Shown: positions 44,623 through 54,357, counted from the first letter of the stretch. The stretch: 64,000 bases of DNA from Dysgonomonas sp. HGC4 (GCF_001261715.1 NZ_CVRU01000119.1:1-64000); one strand, 5' to 3'. The notes: a model not told the origin generated them from the sequence alone. Translations and numbers: made by a program.

Positions 44623-45978
44623 ATGTTTGAGAAATTTAAGATAAAATGGAATATTTATTCCAATTGGCAATTAACCATAATCTTCATCGTATTTTCGGTT
44701 ACGGGTAGTGCTGCCATGGTTGTGCGAAAGTTTGTATTCGAATTGATCGGTATTACCTCCGACACATCTCTTTGGATAAAAGTTCCGCTTTATATATTGA
44801 TTTTGATTCCTGCATATCAGATATTATTGATAGTTGTGGGAACTATTTTCGGACAATACCGTTTTTTCTATGAATTTCAGAAGAAAAGTATAGGACGTTT
44901 TTACAGAAGAACGAAAACAGAAGATAACACCAACAAACAAGAAGTGACAATGAATAATTCCGTGAAAAATAATGAAACAGCTGTATTACTGCTGAATTTG
45001 GGAACACCTGATGAGCCTACTGTTAAAGCAGTACGTCGTTATTTGTTTCAGTTTTTTAATGACAAAAGGGTGATTGATTTGCCATGGCTTTTTAGAAAGA
45101 TATTGGTGAATTTTATCATCGTACCTTTTCGTGCACCTAAATCAGCCAAACTATATCAACAACTATGGACAAAGGAGGGGTCTCCTTTATTAATAAACAC
45201 GGTTGAATTAAAAAACAAACTCCAAGAAAAGTTAGAAGATAAAGCTTCTGTTTTTATGGCTATGCGTTATCAAAATCCATCTATAAGAGCAACTCTAAAT
45301 TCAATTCGTAAAGAAGGATACAGCAAGATCATTCTTCTACCTCTCTTTCCCCATTATGCATCGTCAACAACCTCTTCGGCTATTGAGACTGTGTGGGATG
45401 AAATCAGAGGTTGGAATGTAATTCCGAGCGTTCATATAATTAATCAATTCTATGACCATCCCGGATTTTTAGATGCTTTTGCTCAACGTATATCATCATA
45501 TAATCTTGATGATTACGACTTCGTTCTTTTCTCTTATCACGGATTACCGACTCGCCATACAGATAAAATTCATCCAAAAATATCCACAGCTAGCTGCAAT
45601 TGTGATGAGGTTATGCCCGAGCATGGCAAGTTTTGTTATAGAGCAACTTGTTATGAGACAACTCGTCTTTTAACTCAACGATTGGGCTTATCTAAAGAAC
45701 GCTACTCAACGTCATTTCAATCACGGTTGTCTAACTATTGGTTAAAGCCTTTTACGGATGCTACATTGGCTGAACTTCCTCTTAAGGGAATTAAGCGTGT
45801 GTTAGTGGTTGCTCCGGCATTTGTCGCAGATTGCCTTGAAACAATTGTTGAAATTGATTTTGAATACAAAGAGCTATTTGTTGCCAATGGAGGTGAGAAA
45901 CTAACTATGGTAGAAAGTCTTAATGCAGACGATCGATGGGTAGATGCTGTAAAAGATATGGTGTCAGGTTATATCTAA
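44623..45978 (+). CDS. hemH: Ferrochelatase with N-terminal two-helix membrane domain
   Basis: 451 residues. Residues 1-105 hold two hydrophobic helices (about 17-37 and 50-73) in a DUF6787-like small membrane domain; ferrochelatase proper begins near Met110 (ETAVLLLNLGTPDEPT). It inserts ferrous iron into a porphyrin in haem synthesis. His306 (SYHGLPTRH) and the Glu of PAFVADCLET are the active-site residues. Four cysteines, Cys325, Cys327, Cys338 and Cys343, cluster within 19 residues, as in the class of ferrochelatases with an internal four-cysteine [2Fe-2S] site. Normal ferrochelatases are about 320-340 residues. An internal start at 44950 could also yield the soluble enzyme alone. Confidence 0.93.
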   Translation: MFEKFKIKWNIYSNWQLTIIFIVFSVTGSAAMVVRKFVFELIGITSDTSLWIKVPLYILILIPAYQILLIVVGTIFGQYRFFYEFQKKSIGRFYRRTKTEDNTNKQEVTMNNSVKNNETAVLLLNLGTPDEPTVKAVRRYLFQFFNDKRVIDLPWLFRKILVNFIIVPFRAPKSAKLYQQLWTKEGSPLLINTVELKNKLQEKLEDKASVFMAMRYQNPSIRATLNSIRKEGYSKIILLPLFPHYASSTTSSAIETVWDEIRGWNVIPSVHIINQFYDHPGFLDAFAQRISSYNLDDYDFVLFSYHGLPTRHTDKIHPKISTASCNCDEVMPEHGKFCYRATCYETTRLLTQRLGLSKERYSTSFQSRLSNYWLKPFTDATLAELPLKGIKRVLVVAPAFVADCLETIVEIDFEYKELFVANGGEKLTMVESLNADDRWVDAVKDMVSGYI

Positions 45979-46087
45979 TCATATTTGACTTATAATATAC
46001 ATCTGGGGTGCGACTTTATTGCTCTCTTTTTATTATCCTGAAAAATTATTCATCAGTCAGATAATATTAAGGATGATTTCCAGCTTA

Positions 46088-46130
46088 AATAATACGGCTT
46101 AATTCTGATTGAGAATTAAGCCGTATTATT
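46088..46130. terminator. Terminator after hemH
   Basis: Perfect 19-bp inverted repeat (46088-46106 and 46112-46130, core ATACGGCTTAATTCT) with a 5-nt loop and T residues on the right side. It lies 110 bp after hemH and before the oppositely oriented tRNA-Lys gene, and can work in both directions. The rest of the 45979-46255 gap shows nothing else clear. Confidence 0.9.
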
Positions 46131-46255
46131 TTTCTGTTGTATATATTGTTTGATATTTTGAGGGAACTGAAGCAGCACCTACCAATATAATTTTTTGTTA
46201 GAAGATAAATAAAACAAAAAAACTCTCAATTTCTTGAAAATCTTTTTTTGTTTAG

Positions 46256-46328
46256 TGATCCCGCTGGGGTTCGAACCCAGGACCCCATCATTAAAAGTGA
46301 TGTGCTCTACCAACTGAGCTACGGAATC
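46256..46328 (-). tRNA. tRNA-Lys (UUU)
   Basis: A 73-nt cloverleaf on the minus strand. The acceptor stem GATTCCG/CGGGATC has one G-T pair, the D-loop has AGCTCAGTTGGTAGAGC, the anticodon loop CTTTTAA reads UUU, and the T-arm GGTTCGAACCC is standard. The discriminator is A and CCA is not encoded. A weak A/T stem at 46215-46250 could terminate it. Confidence 0.97.
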
Positions 46329-46446
46329 TACCTATTTGCTTTTCTTGAAAGCGAGTGCAAAGGTAGTATAATAAATTATATATCCAATAGCGATTAGGAA
46401 ATATTTTATGAAAATATTATTTTGCTCTTCATTTCTGGCATTCTTT

Positions 46447-49242
46447 TTATAGTCGACGAGAAGGTCGTCCACCTCCTCCGGGAGGTCCAAATCTAGGGCC
46501 GGAGTCGTTATTCATATCAGTCATTTTGGCTCCACCTTTGAATATTTGAAAACGATAAATGAAGCTTACCATGAAGTAGCTTTCTAAAACATTCGTAATA
46601 CTTTCACTCACAGATTCAGTTTGGAATGATTGGGATATATTCGTCTTTTGATGCAATATGTCGTAAACACTAAATTTGATTGTGCCATTTTTTGCTTTAA
46701 ATATTTGTTTTGACATAGATGCATTCCATAGCCATTCATTTAGTTCAAATCCTTGAGTTGTTCCAGCATTCGCGGAATAGTTTAAATCTGTATCCACGAC
46801 AAAATTATAGGGCAAATACCATGTTGTATTAAAACTTCCTCCATAATTATAAATTGTACGATCTTGAAGATTTCCTAAGCTATTGTCAGTTGTAGTATAC
46901 CTAATATTTCCTCTAAGCCCGAAATCGAATAGATCAGATCGATATTGTAGACCTAAACTCTCGGCTAGATTGAGGGTATTTGCCGTGTTTTTTCCAGAAT
47001 CAATATATCCATTCTTTCGAGCGTAGTTCCCGAAAGTCATAGAGTTTACTGAGAATTTCTTATTTCTTAAAGGGCGGTTCATTATCAATCTTAGATTTGT
47101 ACTCCAATTTCCATTTATGTTGTCAAAAGTGCTTTCTTGTCTCCCTCCTTCAAAAGAATAGGTTCTGGCAACAATATCATTTGATGCAAAATCAAAACCT
47201 CCAAATACCATAATTGCGCTAGCTTTTTCTGGATTGAATTTCTGGTAGCGGAGTCTGAATCGGTTGGTAAATGTCGGTTTTAGATTTGGATTACCATAGC
47301 TAATATTTAGTGGGTCAGATTCGTCTCTTACACTTGATAATTGTGTAGTTGATGGTTGAGAGGTTGTTCCCGAATAATCAACGCGGAGGTTATGTCTCTT
47401 ATCCCATAAATAATTGAATTGTGCTACTGGAGCATAATTAAGTACATTATTAGATATCTCGGCACTTTCCTTGGGAGTAATAACCCAGTTGTCCATTTTC
47501 GAGGGTTGTAGCATAACTCCAAGGGTGTAATTGTATTTGGCTCTAACCGATTTGAAGTTAATGCCTATTTCTTGATTTATGAAGTCGTTTTTTAAATTTT
47601 TTGTAGCTGTAGAATCGACGATTGTATAATTGTCTGAACCATCATTTTTATATGTATTCTGATCTGCTACCGAGTAGTTTTTTCTAAAGCTATAATTAAA
47701 TTGAATGAAATTATTTCTTCCGATAGGTTCTACGTAAGATAAATATGCTCTCCAATTATGCCCATGATTATCTTGGTTTGTGCGTATGTCGATAAGAGAG
47801 ATGGAGTCGGGGCTGGCACTTTGTCTAGTTGTTTTCTTAGACCAATTTTCTATATCATTATCCAGCTTATTAAATCCCCCAGATAGACTAAAGCTAATTA
47901 CCCTTCCTTTTTTACCTAACTTGCGGCTTACCTCTAACCTTGCATTTACTGACTTACTTTCTCCTTCAGAGAAATAGGTTGATTTACCCCAGTTTATACT
48001 GTCATTAGTATTTTCATAAGTACTAAGGAAGTCGTTTATATTAGAAGCTTTATTTTGTCCATATTGTAAATTAGGAGAAAAGATTACTTTGGTTAAAGAG
48101 TCAGGTGTCCATTCGAAACGAAAATCTACACCTATATTATCACTTTTGTTTATGCCTGTACTGTTTGTATTCTGAAATAAGTTACCCCTTGGATCATTGG
48201 GAGTAAATCGCTCTACATGTCTGTTGGTAATTACATCATTCTCTGTTCTGCCTATACGAGAGTTTCCTCCCCATTTGAGCTTGTCGGATGGCGTCATAGA
48301 GAAATTGAAGCCTCCGCTGGTCGATTTAATGATACCATTGCCACCTCCAAAGTTGATGCCGCTGGGGCGAAACCCTCTGAATGTATTTCCCGCATTATCT
48401 GTGAAACCTTCATTGTTTGTATTGTTTGATCCACCCATCAATGTAAATTGATTGTCGTTATGCATGTAATTAGCTATTCCACTAAGACCGTATCTGTCGT
48501 CACTACCTAATCCACTGGTCGTACTTCCGTACAATCCTTGTTTCATATTTTTCTTTATAGTTAAGTTGATAACTGTTTCATCATCCCCATCATCAAAGCC
48601 CGTCATTTGCGACATATCCGATTTTCGATCTAATACTTGTAACTTATCAACCATTGCTGCGGGTAGATTTTTTGATGCAACTTTGGGGTCGTCGGAGAAA
48701 AATTCTTTACCATCAACTAAGATTTTCTTGATTTCTTTACCATTGATTGTAATTTTTCCTTCCGAGTCAACTTCTGCTCCTGGCATCTTCTTCAATAAGT
48801 CTTCTACTACTGCACTTGGTTGCACTTTATAAGAGTCGGCATTGTATTCAATTGTATCACCTTTTATTGCAATTTCGGCAGCTTTAGCTGTAACAACAGC
48901 TTCGCTAAGCATAATGCCGTCTGCGCTTAAAAATATATCATCCATTACAACAGACTTTTTGCTTGCGTCTACGTTTACGAATGCTTCTTTGTATCCCAGG
49001 TAAGATACGCTTATAATATATTTACCGGGGCTAATACTGACAATAAATTTGCCAGCATCGTCAGTTGCTAAGCCTTGAACATAGGTGCTGTCTTTTTCTC
49101 GTAATATTCGTATCCCGGCTTGTTCAATAGGGTCATTGTCTGCTTTGTCTAAAACAGTTCCTGTAATTCGTATATTGTTTTGTGCAGCAAGAGACAATAG
49201 AGATATTATTGCCAAGGTAAATGCAAGCAGTATTTTTTTCAT
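46447..49242 (-). CDS. Outer membrane beta-barrel protein with carboxypeptidase-like N-terminal domain
   Basis: 931 residues: signal peptide (about 1-20, LAAQ), a carboxypeptidase-regulatory domain (RITGTVLDKADNDPIEQAGIRIL), a plug-like domain (VEDLLKKMPGAEVDSEGKITINGKEIKKILVDG; this segment fits OMP_b-brl_3-type proteins), and a long beta-barrel, ending with a Gly/Pro-rich tail (GPPGGGGRPSRR). It belongs to the TonB-dependent-receptor-like outer membrane barrel family often found in Bacteroidota without a SusD partner. The cargo, if any, is unknown. No SusD gene is adjacent. Transcribed alone. Confidence 0.9.
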   Translation of the reverse strand: MKKILLAFTLAIISLLSLAAQNNIRITGTVLDKADNDPIEQAGIRILREKDSTYVQGLATDDAGKFIVSISPGKYIISVSYLGYKEAFVNVDASKKSVVMDDIFLSADGIMLSEAVVTAKAAEIAIKGDTIEYNADSYKVQPSAVVEDLLKKMPGAEVDSEGKITINGKEIKKILVDGKEFFSDDPKVASKNLPAAMVDKLQVLDRKSDMSQMTGFDDGDDETVINLTIKKNMKQGLYGSTTSGLGSDDRYGLSGIANYMHNDNQFTLMGGSNNTNNEGFTDNAGNTFRGFRPSGINFGGGNGIIKSTSGGFNFSMTPSDKLKWGGNSRIGRTENDVITNRHVERFTPNDPRGNLFQNTNSTGINKSDNIGVDFRFEWTPDSLTKVIFSPNLQYGQNKASNINDFLSTYENTNDSINWGKSTYFSEGESKSVNARLEVSRKLGKKGRVISFSLSGGFNKLDNDIENWSKKTTRQSASPDSISLIDIRTNQDNHGHNWRAYLSYVEPIGRNNFIQFNYSFRKNYSVADQNTYKNDGSDNYTIVDSTATKNLKNDFINQEIGINFKSVRAKYNYTLGVMLQPSKMDNWVITPKESAEISNNVLNYAPVAQFNYLWDKRHNLRVDYSGTTSQPSTTQLSSVRDESDPLNISYGNPNLKPTFTNRFRLRYQKFNPEKASAIMVFGGFDFASNDIVARTYSFEGGRQESTFDNINGNWSTNLRLIMNRPLRNKKFSVNSMTFGNYARKNGYIDSGKNTANTLNLAESLGLQYRSDLFDFGLRGNIRYTTTDNSLGNLQDRTIYNYGGSFNTTWYLPYNFVVDTDLNYSANAGTTQGFELNEWLWNASMSKQIFKAKNGTIKFSVYDILHQKTNISQSFQTESVSESITNVLESYFMVSFIYRFQIFKGGAKMTDMNNDSGPRFGPPGGGGRPSRRL

Positions 49243-49555
49243 TGACTAAAAGGCGTTATTATTGATCGATAGGTATCATTAACATCATCAGACCAAGATT
49301 CTATTAAAAGGTTTAATTCTAAATCTTCTTTTTTGTGTTTTTTTGTAGAACCTTCGCAATATCTCTACATTTACGAATTATTAAATCTTCAGAATAAGCT
49401 AAAAATTATTTATTAGCTAAATTTGGATTTTAAACGAAAACTGCTTTGTTTTAAGATCAAATATTTAATTCGTTGCTTTTGTTTCTGTTACTAAATAGAT
49501 ACTGCCGATTTGGATACTTTAACTATTGTGGTTAAAACTGTAATTAAGAATATTT
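49243..49555. other. Divergent intergenic region
   Basis: 313 bp between the barrel-protein gene and the 5'-nucleotidase gene. It is AT-rich and contains one TAAATTTG (49418-49425) pointing to the right, which would imply a leader of about 125 nt, and a 6-bp inverted repeat AGCTAA/TTAGCT just upstream of it. Nothing else was recognised. Confidence 0.5.
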
Positions 49556-50308
49556 ATGAAAAAAGTGATTGGAGGTGCAATGTTGATTGCGTTGTGCTTT
49601 TCCTGCTCCCGACAACAGTATGTTGTGACAAGTTTACAAGCTCAAAGACAACCAATTGTTGCGGCTGATTATCCTCGAACTGGGGGAGAAGTAGAAGTTC
49701 TTGTTGAAAAATATAAGGTGAAGCTTGATAATGAAATGAATCAGGTGATAGGAGTATCGACGCAAGATATGACTTATGCGCGTCCTGAGAGTTTGTTGAC
49801 AAACTTGACTTCGGATGTAATGGAGGCTTATGGCGAAAAGTATACAAGCGGAGCATGTGATTTGGCATGTATGAATGTACATGGGCATCGTGCTAATCTG
49901 GCGAAGGGTGATATAACAGTAGGTAATATCTTCGAGATATATTCATTCGAAAATACGCTTGTCTTAATAAAGCTCAAAGGTAACGATTTGTTGGATGCTT
50001 TTGAATCTTATGCAAAAATGGGAGGTGCAGGAATATCATCAACAGTGAAGTTGATAGTCAAAGATGGAAAACTGCAATCGGCTACTGTAAAAGGGCAACC
50101 GGTTGATAAGGATAAAGTATATACAATTATTACTCTCGATTATTTGGCAGATGGTAATGATGGATTAGAAGCCTTTAAAAACTCACTCGAAGTAATAGAG
50201 CCGGGAATAACGCTTCGTGATGCCATGATGCAATATGTAAAAGATCAGACTGCGAGTGGTAAAGAAATATCATCGGTATTAGATGGAAGAATAACTATTG
50301 AGAAGTAA
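49556..50308 (+). CDS. 5'-nucleotidase C-terminal domain lipoprotein
   Basis: 250 residues with a lipoprotein signal (MLIALCFSCS). The whole body matches the C-terminal substrate-binding domain of UshA-type 5'-nucleotidases: ESLLTNLTSDVMEAYGEKY, CDLACMNVHGHRANLAKGDITVGNIFEIYSFENTLVLIKLKG, YTIITLDYLADGNDGLEAF. The catalytic metallophosphatase domain is missing here and is encoded by the next gene. It should form half of a periplasmic nucleotide- or nucleotide-sugar-degrading enzyme. Confidence 0.9.
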   Translation: MKKVIGGAMLIALCFSCSRQQYVVTSLQAQRQPIVAADYPRTGGEVEVLVEKYKVKLDNEMNQVIGVSTQDMTYARPESLLTNLTSDVMEAYGEKYTSGACDLACMNVHGHRANLAKGDITVGNIFEIYSFENTLVLIKLKGNDLLDAFESYAKMGGAGISSTVKLIVKDGKLQSATVKGQPVDKDKVYTIITLDYLADGNDGLEAFKNSLEVIEPGITLRDAMMQYVKDQTASGKEISSVLDGRITIEK

Positions 50309-50410
50309 GATTGCTACCTTTTTGTTGTTTGGGTGAGTATTCAATTCGATTGACTTTGAAAAATGACAAGATATAGTTGGAATTGCTTTAATAAAAAGAG
50401 AGAATTTAAG

Positions 50411-51238
50411 ATGAGATTAAAAAATATATTATTGTTTACCCTGCTTTGTGCAGGATTAATGGTAAGTGCTCAAAAGAAGATTATGGTTTTGGGTACAAAT
50501 GATACTCATAGTCGTATAGAGGCGTTGCCCGAAAGTGACAAGAGTTATGGTGGTATGGGTGGTGTTGTGGCGCGTGAAGCTTTTATTGCTGAAGTGAGAA
50601 AGCAAAACCCGAATGTGTTATTGTTTGATGCGGGTGACTTTGTTCAGGGAACACCCTATTTTAATCTTTTTCATGGAAGGGTAGAAACGCAAGCTATGAA
50701 TCTCATGAAATACGATGCCGGAACTTTAGGAAATCATGAATTTGATTATGGATTAGATACGCTGAAGATGATTGTTGATCGGTTGGATTTTCCTATTCTT
50801 AATTGCAATTATGACTTTTCCAGGACAGTTCTTAAAAATGATATAAAGCCTTATATTGTATTGAATAGATTTGGACTGAAAATAGGAGTTCTAGGTGTAG
50901 GAGTAGACCCCGAAGGTCTTGTGCAAAAGAATAAATATGATGGAATGGAGTTTAAGCCTATCATAAGTAGTGTGAACTTCTATGCTAAGATTCTTAAAGA
51001 TTCAAAAAAATGTGATTTGATTATCTGCTTATCTCATGTAGGCTACAACTCAGATATACAATTAGCAGAGCAATCGAAGAATGTGGATATAATTATAGGT
51101 GGACACTCTCATACTTATATGGAAGAACCCGATATGCGTAAGAATTTGGATGGAAAAGAGGTTATGATTTTTCAGACCGGAAAAAATGGAGCATATGTAA
51201 ATAAAATAGAGGTCGAACTGGATAAAATTAAAAAATAA
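50411..51238 (+). CDS. 5'-nucleotidase catalytic (metallophosphatase) domain protein
   Basis: About 275 residues from the ATG at 50411, which gives a clean signal peptide (MRLKNILLFTLLCAGLMVSAQ) and an AGAG-type ribosome site; the frame open from 50363 adds 16 unlikely residues. Calcineurin-like motifs are complete: GTNDTHSRIEALP, LFDAGDFVQGTPY, LGNHEFDYG, CLSHVGYNSD and IIGGHSHTY. It hydrolyses phosphomonoesters of nucleotides, probably together with the C-terminal domain protein encoded just before it. It abuts the GH3 gene (one-base overlap). Confidence 0.92.
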   Translation: MRLKNILLFTLLCAGLMVSAQKKIMVLGTNDTHSRIEALPESDKSYGGMGGVVAREAFIAEVRKQNPNVLLFDAGDFVQGTPYFNLFHGRVETQAMNLMKYDAGTLGNHEFDYGLDTLKMIVDRLDFPILNCNYDFSRTVLKNDIKPYIVLNRFGLKIGVLGVGVDPEGLVQKNKYDGMEFKPIISSVNFYAKILKDSKKCDLIICLSHVGYNSDIQLAEQSKNVDIIIGGHSHTYMEEPDMRKNLDGKEVMIFQTGKNGAYVNKIEVELDKIKK

Positions 51239-54219
51239 TGGGGAAGGGAATCATTTTTAGCTTTGTAGCATATATATTTCTATCTGTATTCTCGTGCTTT
51301 GCGAAAGACAAGATAGAACCTTTGATGATGAAGAATGCTGATAAGCTGAAAATGCGGCAATGGGTTGATTCTGTTTATAATCAGATGTCTTTAGATGAGC
51401 GTATCGGACAACTGATTATTATCCATGTAAATGGCGATAATAGTGCAGCCAATCGCCAGAATTTGGTTAGCCTTCTCAGAGATCAGTATGCTGGAGGTGT
51501 GTTGTTTTCTAAGGGGACTCCCGAAAACCAAGCAATCTTAACTAATCTGGCTCAGGAGAATGCTCGTGTGCCATTGATGATTACTTTCGATGGAGAGTGG
51601 GGGTTGTCTATGCGTTTGGACAATACAACTCGCTTTCCAAAAAATATGATGCTTGGAGCCGTTAAAAATGATTCTCTTATCTACTATTATGGACGGGAAA
51701 TGGCTCGCCAATGCAGGATAATGGGTATACAGGTCAATTTTTCTCCGGATGTAGATGTTAATAGTAATCCCTCTAACCCTGTGATTGGTATCCGTTCGTT
51801 CGGAGAAGATCCCAAACGAGTTGCTCGGCTAGGAATTGCGTATGCTCGTGGTTTGGAGTCGGGAAAAGTATTACCCGTAGCAAAACATTTTCCCGGACAT
51901 GGCGATACTTCTACGGATTCTCATAAAACATTGCCTCTTATAAGTCACGATAAAGATCGTCTCGAAAATGTAGAATTATTACCTTTTAAAAAATATATAG
52001 ATGCAGGTTTGGCAAGTGTAATGACAGGACACCTGAATATACCTGCTTTGGATAATACAGGTGCTCCAAGTTCTTTATCTAAACCTATTGTGACTGACCT
52101 CCTTCAAACTGAATTGGGCTTTAGCGGGCTTATTTTTACGGATGGGCTTGCAATGAAAGGGGTGTCTGTTGAAAAAGATATGAGTGTAAGGGCCATTTTA
52201 GCCGGTAACGATTTGTTGTTGGGGCCAGTAAATGCAAGAAGAGAATTTGAGGCTTTGAAAGTTGCTGTTGAGAGCGGGGTATTAAGCGACTCTATAATAA
52301 ATGTCAGATGTCGAAAAATATTAGAGTATAAATACCTTTTAGGTCTCAATAGATTAAAGCCCGTTGATACAAATAATCTTTTAGCTAGATTAAATACTAC
52401 TTCTGCAGAATGGCTTTGTCGAAAATTGAATGAAGAAGCTATTACTTTGTTGAAGAATGAGGATAAAATAGTTCCTCTAAAATCTTTGGACAAAAAGAAG
52501 ATAGCAGCAGTCTCTTTGGGGGCATCCCGCAATAATCCATTCCATACTACTTTAAAGCTGTATGGAGATGTTACTTGTTTTAATGTAATGAGTATTGGTG
52601 AACTAAGGAAATTGCAACCAGAGTTGAGTGGCTATAATACAATATTGGTTTCTGTTCATTCTAACAGAGTTTTTTCGAGTGCAGATATACAGAGTTTAGT
52701 TGAGGGGAAACAAAGCGTTCTGACCTTCTTTACGTCACCTTATAGTATGGCTCGCTTCAATTCTGTCATAAAGAGTACCGATGCTGTTGTTGTTGGATAC
52801 GAAAATACTCCTTTTGCGCAAGAATACGCTGCTCAAGCTATTTTTGGTGGTAATAATATCTCGGGTAAGTTGCCAGTCTCTGTAAAAGGCTTATATGAGG
52901 TAGGAGAAGGGATGGAAACTGCTAAAACACGACTAGCCTACAATCTTCCAGAAGAGGTCGGAATAAAATCTTCAGATCTAGATAAAATTGAAGAGATTGT
53001 AAAAGATGGAATTGCTCAACAAGCTTTTCCCGGTTGTCAGGTTTTGGTTGCGAAAGATGGAGTTGTTATTTATAACCAATCATTCGGTTCTTTCGAATAC
53101 AATAAAGCACAAGAGGTGACCAATGACGATCTGTACGATATAGCCTCGATGTCTAAGGCTTCTGCCACTATTCCTGCTATAATGAAGTTGTATGATGAGA
53201 AGAAGATTACCCTTCAATTTCCACTGAGCAAATCGGTTGCTCAATTAAGGAATACTGATAAGGAAAATATAACAATAAGACAAGCTTTGTTTCACGAAAC
53301 AGGATTGCCATCTTTTATTCAATACTATATGCCTGCAATCGATGCTGATAGCTACTCAGGCAGATTGATTAGTTATAAACAAGAAAACTCTTACCCTGCT
53401 TTGATTGATAATGGGGCATGGGCTAGGACGGATTTCAAGTATAAATCGAATTTAATATCAGAAGTGTCGAAGCCCGGTTTTACCAAAAGGGTTTCAGAGA
53501 ACTTATATATAAGCGATACTTATCAGGATACAATTCTATATCGTATAGCCGAAAGTAAATTAAGAGCTAATAAATCGTATCTTTACAGTTGTCTCAACTT
53601 TATGTTGCTAAAAGAGGTTGTAGAGCAGGTGAGCGATACAGATCTGAGTACTTTTTTGCAACAAAATCTTTATCAGAAGCTGGGTGCTACAACTACTATG
53701 TATAATCCATTGACAAAGTTTGATAAAAGCAGAATTGTTCCAACCGAGCAGGACGACTTTTTGAGGAAGCAATTATTGCAAGGTTATGTTCATGATGAGG
53801 GTGCTGCATTTTTAGGTGGAGTGTCTGGTAATGCAGGATTGTTTTCGAATGCTAATGATTTAGCTAAGCTCTATCAAATGTGGCTTAATCTGGGAACTTA
53901 TGGAGGCGAAAGATATTTGAGTAAAGAGACAACACGTTTGTTTACTACAGCTAAAAGTCCGAACAGTAGGAGAGGACTAGGGTTTGATAAACCCGACCCA
54001 CGTAATAACAGATCGAGTCCAACAGCTCCGCAAACCCCAATAAGTGTGTATGGACATACGGGTTTTACAGGTACATGTTTTTGGGTTGATCCCGATAATA
54101 ATATGATCTATATCTTCTTGTCTAACAGAGTGAATCCCTCTCGTACACACAAGAAACTATCTAGTCTGAATATCCGTCCGCGCATACAGTCGGTTATCTA
54201 TAATGCGATAAATAAATAA
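51238..54219 (+). CDS. GH3 beta-N-acetylhexosaminidase-like enzyme fused to a serine beta-lactamase-like domain
   Basis: 993 residues with a signal peptide (about 1-22). Residues about 40-390 form a NagZ-type GH3 barrel with the His-containing loop KHFPGHGDTSTDSH and nucleophile Asp302 (IFTDGLAMKG). Residues about 400-570 form the GH3 C-terminal sandwich. Residues about 590-990 form a class-C beta-lactamase/esterase domain with Ser637-x-x-Lys640 (ASMSKAS), YSCLN near 780, and His940 in GHTGFTG. Together they suit periplasmic trimming of peptidoglycan fragments: a glucosaminidase plus a peptidase- or esterase-like domain. The fusion recurs in Bacteroidota. It overlaps the nucleotidase gene by one base. 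Confidence 0.93.
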   Translation: MGKGIIFSFVAYIFLSVFSCFAKDKIEPLMMKNADKLKMRQWVDSVYNQMSLDERIGQLIIIHVNGDNSAANRQNLVSLLRDQYAGGVLFSKGTPENQAILTNLAQENARVPLMITFDGEWGLSMRLDNTTRFPKNMMLGAVKNDSLIYYYGREMARQCRIMGIQVNFSPDVDVNSNPSNPVIGIRSFGEDPKRVARLGIAYARGLESGKVLPVAKHFPGHGDTSTDSHKTLPLISHDKDRLENVELLPFKKYIDAGLASVMTGHLNIPALDNTGAPSSLSKPIVTDLLQTELGFSGLIFTDGLAMKGVSVEKDMSVRAILAGNDLLLGPVNARREFEALKVAVESGVLSDSIINVRCRKILEYKYLLGLNRLKPVDTNNLLARLNTTSAEWLCRKLNEEAITLLKNEDKIVPLKSLDKKKIAAVSLGASRNNPFHTTLKLYGDVTCFNVMSIGELRKLQPELSGYNTILVSVHSNRVFSSADIQSLVEGKQSVLTFFTSPYSMARFNSVIKSTDAVVVGYENTPFAQEYAAQAIFGGNNISGKLPVSVKGLYEVGEGMETAKTRLAYNLPEEVGIKSSDLDKIEEIVKDGIAQQAFPGCQVLVAKDGVVIYNQSFGSFEYNKAQEVTNDDLYDIASMSKASATIPAIMKLYDEKKITLQFPLSKSVAQLRNTDKENITIRQALFHETGLPSFIQYYMPAIDADSYSGRLISYKQENSYPALIDNGAWARTDFKYKSNLISEVSKPGFTKRVSENLYISDTYQDTILYRIAESKLRANKSYLYSCLNFMLLKEVVEQVSDTDLSTFLQQNLYQKLGATTTMYNPLTKFDKSRIVPTEQDDFLRKQLLQGYVHDEGAAFLGGVSGNAGLFSNANDLAKLYQMWLNLGTYGGERYLSKETTRLFTTAKSPNSRRGLGFDKPDPRNNRSSPTAPQTPISVYGHTGFTGTCFWVDPDNNMIYIFLSNRVNPSRTHKKLSSLNIRPRIQSVIYNAINK

Positions 54220-54284
54220 AAAAAATGAGCTTCCGCTTGCAGATATAGAAAATTGTTATACCTTTGCAATCGCAAAACGGTTAA

Positions 54285-54357
54285 GGTGCCATAGCTCAGT
54301 TGGTAGAGCAAAGGACTGAAAATCCTTGTGTCCCTAGTTCGATTCTTGGTGGCACCA
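54285..54357 (+). tRNA. tRNA-Phe (GAA)
   Basis: A 73-nt cloverleaf: acceptor GGTGCCA/TGGCACC, D-arm AGCTCAGTTGGTAGAGC, anticodon stem AAGGA/TCCTT with loop CTGAAAA (anticodon GAA), T-arm with GTTCGATTC, discriminator A, and no CCA. A recombinase gene begins 103 bp downstream on the same strand, so the 3' half is the probable attachment site of the mobile element. Confidence 0.97.

Noticed and set aside
45979-46255. A small gene between hemH and tRNA-Lys
   Set aside because: Only the strong 19-bp terminator was seen; no frame with a credible start and length is present.
48197-48451. Overlapping plus-strand frames of 60-90 codons (also 47780-47977, 48566-48832)
   Set aside because: They lie opposite the barrel-protein gene, have no recognisable motif, and are shadow frames.
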